From contig JAOAGX010000084.1 in the NCBI GenBank assembly GCA_026415535.1, positions 1 to 8,396 on the forward strand: a DNA stretch of 8,396 bases, read 5' to 3'. Under the pieces are notes generated by a model. The model saw nothing but the letters and a program-made list of their open reading frames with translations. It did not search any database and was not told the DNA's origin. Shown piece after piece: positions 5,411 through 8,396 of the stretch (the stretch's first letter is position 1; every line of letters begins with the position of its first letter). This DNA is from Armatimonadota bacterium. Its GTDB lineage: Bacteria > Armatimonadota > UBA5829. The position numbers were made by a program, and so were the translations under genes.

Positions 5411-5722
5411 ATATCGTTTTGATGTCTATGCAGTTTGCGTCACAGAAGTCAGCGAGTGAGACGTAATATGGAACAAGCTGTAGACCACGGCCGTACTCAT
5501 AATCACAAGTGTCAGACGTGTAAAAGATCGACTTTTCACCAACCTGTCTGGGGTAAATAGGCCTTTGGTTTCAAGAACATTTTCGTTTGTCGAGGTACAT
5601 CACTCGGTCGGCTCGATGCCTATTGCAACCTTTTTCACTAAGCTGTTGCGATAAGACACAACCGGTAGGTGATTTAGCGTTAGTCGGCTAAGCAAGATAA
5701 ACTCCGAATGCGCGTCTATTGC

Positions 5723-5804
5723 AACAACCTGACTTAGATGTCTGTTCACTATCGCAAGTGTAGATTCTCCGCTTTGCTGACAATGATGTGCCAGTCAGGT
5801 TGTT
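5723..5804. repeat. 12-bp perfect inverted repeat
   Basis: AACAACCTGACT (5723-5734) and its exact complement AGTCAGGTTGTT (5793-5804) are separated by 58 bp that contain ATTCTGAG-type copy D. Copy C begins at the base directly after the right arm. The arms therefore mark the ends of a small structured unit, perhaps a miniature element or the stem of a structured RNA. Confidence 0.7.
5762..5784 (-). repeat. ATTCTGAG-type dispersed repeat, copy D (inverted)
   Basis: Read on the minus strand this is ATTGTCAGCAAAGCG followed by GAGAATCT, differing at about four of 23 positions from the family form seen at 2836-2858. It is in opposite orientation to copy C (5805-5826), so the two can pair as a long imperfect stem. 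Confidence 0.7.
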
Positions 5805-5826
5805 ACTCTGACGAAGCGAAGAATCT
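5805..5826 (+). repeat. ATTCTGAG-type dispersed repeat, copy C
   Basis: ACTCTGACGAAGCGAAG followed by AATCT, the same unit as at 2793-2815 and 2836-2858 with one deleted base near the centre and one substitution in the left arm. It lies next to the 12-bp inverted repeat and opposite copy D. Confidence 0.8.
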
Positions 5827-5915
5827 CACGACGTTCGAAAACGCATTTTAAGAGGCGTTCCCAGAGAACTTTGTTACTACAAGGCGATCCCGGCGCAAGG
5901 CAGGTGGATTTGTGC

Positions 5916-5933
5916 AGGAGGTCGAAGGAGGTC
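5916..5933 (+). repeat. Doubled Shine-Dalgarno-like octamer
   Basis: AGGAGGTC occurs at 5916-5923 and again at 5926-5933. Each copy resembles a strong ribosome-binding site, but no start codon with a sustained frame follows at usable distance. A short frame beginning at a GTG (5904) ends at the TAA at 5934-5936. It may be a relic of a lost gene or a chance repeat. Confidence 0.3.
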
Positions 5934-5947
5934 TAATACCGTCGAAC

Positions 5948-5972
5948 GTTTCGAGAACTAAACTTCCGAAAC
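5948..5972. repeat. Dispersed palindrome, copy 3 (degenerate)
   Basis: Arms GTTTCG-A-GAA (5948-5957) and TTCCGAAAC (5964-5972) pair over nine positions with one bulge around CTAAAC. It matches the core of copies 1 and 2. It lies just upstream of the heparinase-like gene and about 30 bp before its start codon, so unlike the other two copies it would be in a 5' leader. Confidence 0.55.
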
Positions 5973-6004
5973 ATTGGGATTACAACTTGAATAGGAGTTT
6001 GAAG

Positions 6005-8396
6005 TTGATAAGGTTTCCCGTTGTTTTGCCAATCATAGTCGTATATTTGCTTGTTGTGCCGGGTTCGTCATTGGCCGGTCCGACGCTTGACCGTATCCTC
6101 AACAACATGATCCTCGACGTCACAAGCGGCGGTCTCAACCAAAAGGAGTTCAAGGTCGTTACGCCGGACAGGCCCATCGGCCAGACGTTCACGACCGGTC
6201 CCAAAACCGTGGAAGTGTCGAGGATAGCAATCGCAGCGCCCTATTGGCACGAAAGCTGGACCGAGGGCGAATCGTTGGTTATGACCCTATGGGATTCTCC
6301 GGCTAAATCCAAGCAGATTGCCTCGGCTGAGATGCCTTACAAGTGGCGTGCTTGGGAAGGGACGGTCATCATGTATACTCTCAACGCCGTCGTACAGCCA
6401 TCGACGCAGTATTACTTCGAGCTGACTGTTAAGGGTGGGGACGGAGAGATAGTCGGTATCTACCTCGGCGGCGATTACGAGCAAGGCCAGGCGTTCGAAG
6501 CCGGAAAGCCGGCGGATCGCAACATCTGGTTCGAGGTCCATTCGCGGCCCATTTTCGACCGAGACGCTGTTTATGCCGATCGCTTTAAAGATTGGAACCT
6601 TGATTATCCCGGTTTGGAAAAAGTCAAAGCGGCCGTGGCCGCAAAAGACTGGGACAAGGCCGTGGACGAGCTAGTAGCATACTACGAGGCAAGGGCCGAT
6701 TTGGTGAATCCGGAAGATAAACCCAAAAAGAACCCCGACTTCGATCCTACAGATGCCGACCTCGCGCTCGATATGAAATACAGGGAATCCAAGGAAGTGG
6801 TCGTCGATCTCGGACCAAATTGGAACCATTATCGAATCTGGCCTACTCGTGGCGGTGTGGGACTCACGCGTACCGGTCTTTTCAAGTTCTTCCGAGCGGG
6901 TTACATCAACACAGGAGACGAGAAGTACGCAAAAGGGTTTAACGAGTTCATGACCCACTTTCTGAACGACATGCCCTCCCCATTGCGCGCAGGGGTGATC
7001 AAACCTACCGACAAGGACGTCAATCCTGCTCCGGGTCCCGGTTTGGCCGGCGCGTCGATGTGGGCAGGGTTGTCGATAGGGGCGCGGATGAACCAGATGT
7101 GGTGGGCTTATTCGGGATTCCACTCCTCGCCTAACTTCACGCGCGACATCAGGGCCGGAATGATCTTCAACATGGTGGATATGGCCACAGTGCTTTCGAT
7201 GCAGAAAGGCGGCGGAAACTGGGAGTCGCAGATGACCACTGCCCTTTATGAGTTCGCCGAACGGCATCCCGAGCTGGCCAAGAGCAAGCAGTGGTTTGAA
7301 AAGGGCCTCAATGAGATGATCGCCAACCTCTGGAGCACCAGCCGTGCCGACGGCTCAGTACAGGAGCCGACCTTCGGCTACACCACTCTGATCATCAATC
7401 GCTATAGGGCGCTACTCGACACCTGCCGAAAGCTCAAGATATCGCTTGACCCAAAATACATTAGGCGCGTTGAAAAGACTATTGAGTATCTGATGTACAA
7501 CACCGAACCGGACGGCCTGCTGCCAAGCCGGGGTGACACGTTCAACTTTGTTAACGGCTTAGGATTGCTTTCGTGGGGGGCCGATTTCTTCGGGCGAGAG
7601 GACTTCCGCTACGTTGCGACCAGCGGCAAAACTGGCAGGATTCCGAGCGGGACATCGGAGTTTTTCCCGATAGGCGGATGGATGGTAATGCGTTCGGACT
7701 GGTCGCGCAACGCTCTCTACCTCAACTTACACAACGGCAAGGACATGGGGCACGGTCACTACGACCAGCTATCCATCGTGGTGGATGCTTACGGCGCGAA
7801 GCTCATTGTCGATCCGGGTTGCTACATTTACGGCACGCCGGAGCACGAAAAACTGCGCAAGACGACGAGTCACGCCACAGTGACGGTGGACGACGCGGAT
7901 ACGCACGTCTACGAAACCGGCTCAAACTATTGGGCATGCATGACCTCGATGGACTACTATGAGGGAACTAACATCGGATATCGTGGTGTGCCCGGTGTTT
8001 TGCATACTCGCAAGGTCGTGTTTTTCAAGCCCTGGTCCACTGTTTCGAACTCGGTGAAGAATCACGCTGGCGAGCAGATTCCTTACGCTACTCGGAATGA
8101 CGGTCACGAAGGTTATTGGCTTGTTCAGGATACGGTGACCGGGCTTGGAACCCATGAAGTGGCATGTAGATTTCCGTTTTACCCTGGTCCGGTACTATTG
8201 GACGAATCGACCGGAGTATGCCGCACCGAATATCAAGACGCCAACATTCTCATATTGCCTTGTCTTCCCGAGGGATTCGGTTGGTCCCTTTACGAATATG
8301 GCTTCCCGACCAGCGGGAACAAGCTCGCCCCTGCTTTTGGTGTGAAGTATTCTAAGAAAACTGAGCTTCCGGTTGCCTTTGCTGCCGCACTGATTC
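6005..8396 (+). CDS. Secreted heparinase II/III-like polysaccharide lyase (partial)
   Basis: At least 797 residues are visible and the frame is open at the window edge. The start is TTG at 6005 with AGGAG (5993-5997) 7 nt upstream. It yields a signal peptide MIRFPVVLPIIVVYLLVVPG ending in SSLA (residues 21-24), so the enzyme is exported. Residues about 40-180 look like a beta-sandwich, carbohydrate-binding-like module (IGQTFTTGP, IYLGGDYEQG). Residues about 195-235 (YPGLEKVKAAVAAKDWDKA) match the helical start of heparinase II/III proteins, followed by the alpha/alpha toroid, including GGGNWE with Asn405. The C-terminal beta domain carries HGHYDQLS (His583, His585), LIVDPG (Asp603) and SHATVTVD (His623), which correspond to conserved catalytic and metal-site regions of the family. 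Such enzymes cleave uronic-acid-containing polysaccharides by beta-elimination. The substrate and the polysaccharide-lyase family cannot be assigned from sequence alone. Confidence 0.88.
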   Translation, partial: MIRFPVVLPIIVVYLLVVPGSSLAGPTLDRILNNMILDVTSGGLNQKEFKVVTPDRPIGQTFTTGPKTVEVSRIAIAAPYWHESWTEGESLVMTLWDSPAKSKQIASAEMPYKWRAWEGTVIMYTLNAVVQPSTQYYFELTVKGGDGEIVGIYLGGDYEQGQAFEAGKPADRNIWFEVHSRPIFDRDAVYADRFKDWNLDYPGLEKVKAAVAAKDWDKAVDELVAYYEARADLVNPEDKPKKNPDFDPTDADLALDMKYRESKEVVVDLGPNWNHYRIWPTRGGVGLTRTGLFKFFRAGYINTGDEKYAKGFNEFMTHFLNDMPSPLRAGVIKPTDKDVNPAPGPGLAGASMWAGLSIGARMNQMWWAYSGFHSSPNFTRDIRAGMIFNMVDMATVLSMQKGGGNWESQMTTALYEFAERHPELAKSKQWFEKGLNEMIANLWSTSRADGSVQEPTFGYTTLIINRYRALLDTCRKLKISLDPKYIRRVEKTIEYLMYNTEPDGLLPSRGDTFNFVNGLGLLSWGADFFGREDFRYVATSGKTGRIPSGTSEFFPIGGWMVMRSDWSRNALYLNLHNGKDMGHGHYDQLSIVVDAYGAKLIVDPGCYIYGTPEHEKLRKTTSHATVTVDDADTHVYETGSNYWACMTSMDYYEGTNIGYRGVPGVLHTRKVVFFKPWSTVSNSVKNHAGEQIPYATRNDGHEGYWLVQDTVTGLGTHEVACRFPFYPGPVLLDESTGVCRTEYQDANILILPCLPEGFGWSLYEYGFPTSGNKLAPAFGVKYSKKTELPVAFAAALI

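Larger units (their letters stand above)
5411..6004. other. Long gene-free region with nested inverted repeats
   Basis: I see no credible gene, tRNA or rRNA in these roughly 590 bases. They contain a weak hairpin GTG(T)AAAAG/CTTTTCAC (5518-5539), a 12-bp inverted repeat (5723-5804), two ATTCTGAG-type repeats in opposite orientation (5762-5826), a doubled AGGAGGTC (5916-5933) and the third copy of the dispersed palindrome (5948-5972). No strong promoter for the downstream heparinase-like gene was recognised. Confidence 0.6.

Noticed and set aside
6671..7267. A 198-codon open frame on the minus strand
   Set aside because: It lies opposite the heparinase-like gene, shows no domain, and its Arg/His-rich composition is typical of an antisense shadow of a coding sequence.

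Overview
The window looks like one end of a metagenomic or short-read assembly contig from a Gram-negative-type bacterium of moderate GC. Bases 1-19 are the Tn5/Nextera mosaic-end adapter, so the left edge is technical and not biological. A PEP-CTERM protein, a DUF2961/GH172 protein, a heparinase II/III-like protein, frequent TTG starts and many small dispersed palindromic repeats would suit an uncultured lineage such as Armatimonadota or a relative. No rRNA or other phylogenetic marker is complete here, so that placement is only a guess.

Layout. On the minus strand, a promoter near 1250-1278 with a palindrome across its predicted start site drives rmlD (dTDP-4-dehydrorhamnose reductase). rmlD overlaps by 22 bp the start of ileS (isoleucyl-tRNA synthetase), which is cut off by the adapter after 81 codons. 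Divergent from them, a plus-strand promoter at 1450-1478 drives a DUF2961/GH172-type gene (1517-2566). A repeat-rich gap (2567-2934) follows, then holA (DNA polymerase III delta), whose promoter lies so close to the ATG that the mRNA may be leaderless. A 102-bp convergent gap holding a second copy of a palindrome separates holA from a minus-strand DUF4282 membrane-protein gene. Next, also on the minus strand, is a secreted PEP-CTERM protein (4712-5269) with its own promoter. A gap of roughly 600 bp without genes (5411-6004) carries several inverted repeats. The right end is filled by a secreted heparinase II/III-like polysaccharide lyase (6005 to the edge, incomplete).

How the genes relate. 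rmlD makes dTDP-rhamnose for surface polysaccharide. PEP-CTERM proteins are normally sorted by exosortase in organisms that make exopolysaccharide. The GH172-type and heparinase-like proteins act on polysaccharides or oligosaccharides. The non-housekeeping genes therefore share a glycan theme, but they are separate transcription units with large gaps and I see no single operon or dedicated locus. holA and ileS are housekeeping genes.

The least ordinary content is non-coding. One palindrome family is present three times (2686-2720, 4073-4105, 5948-5972). A second repeat built on ATTCTGAG...AGAATCT is present four times, twice as tandem direct copies and twice as an inverted pair. An apparent in-frame repeat insertion lies inside rmlD. 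I found no clear evidence for a new multi-gene system.
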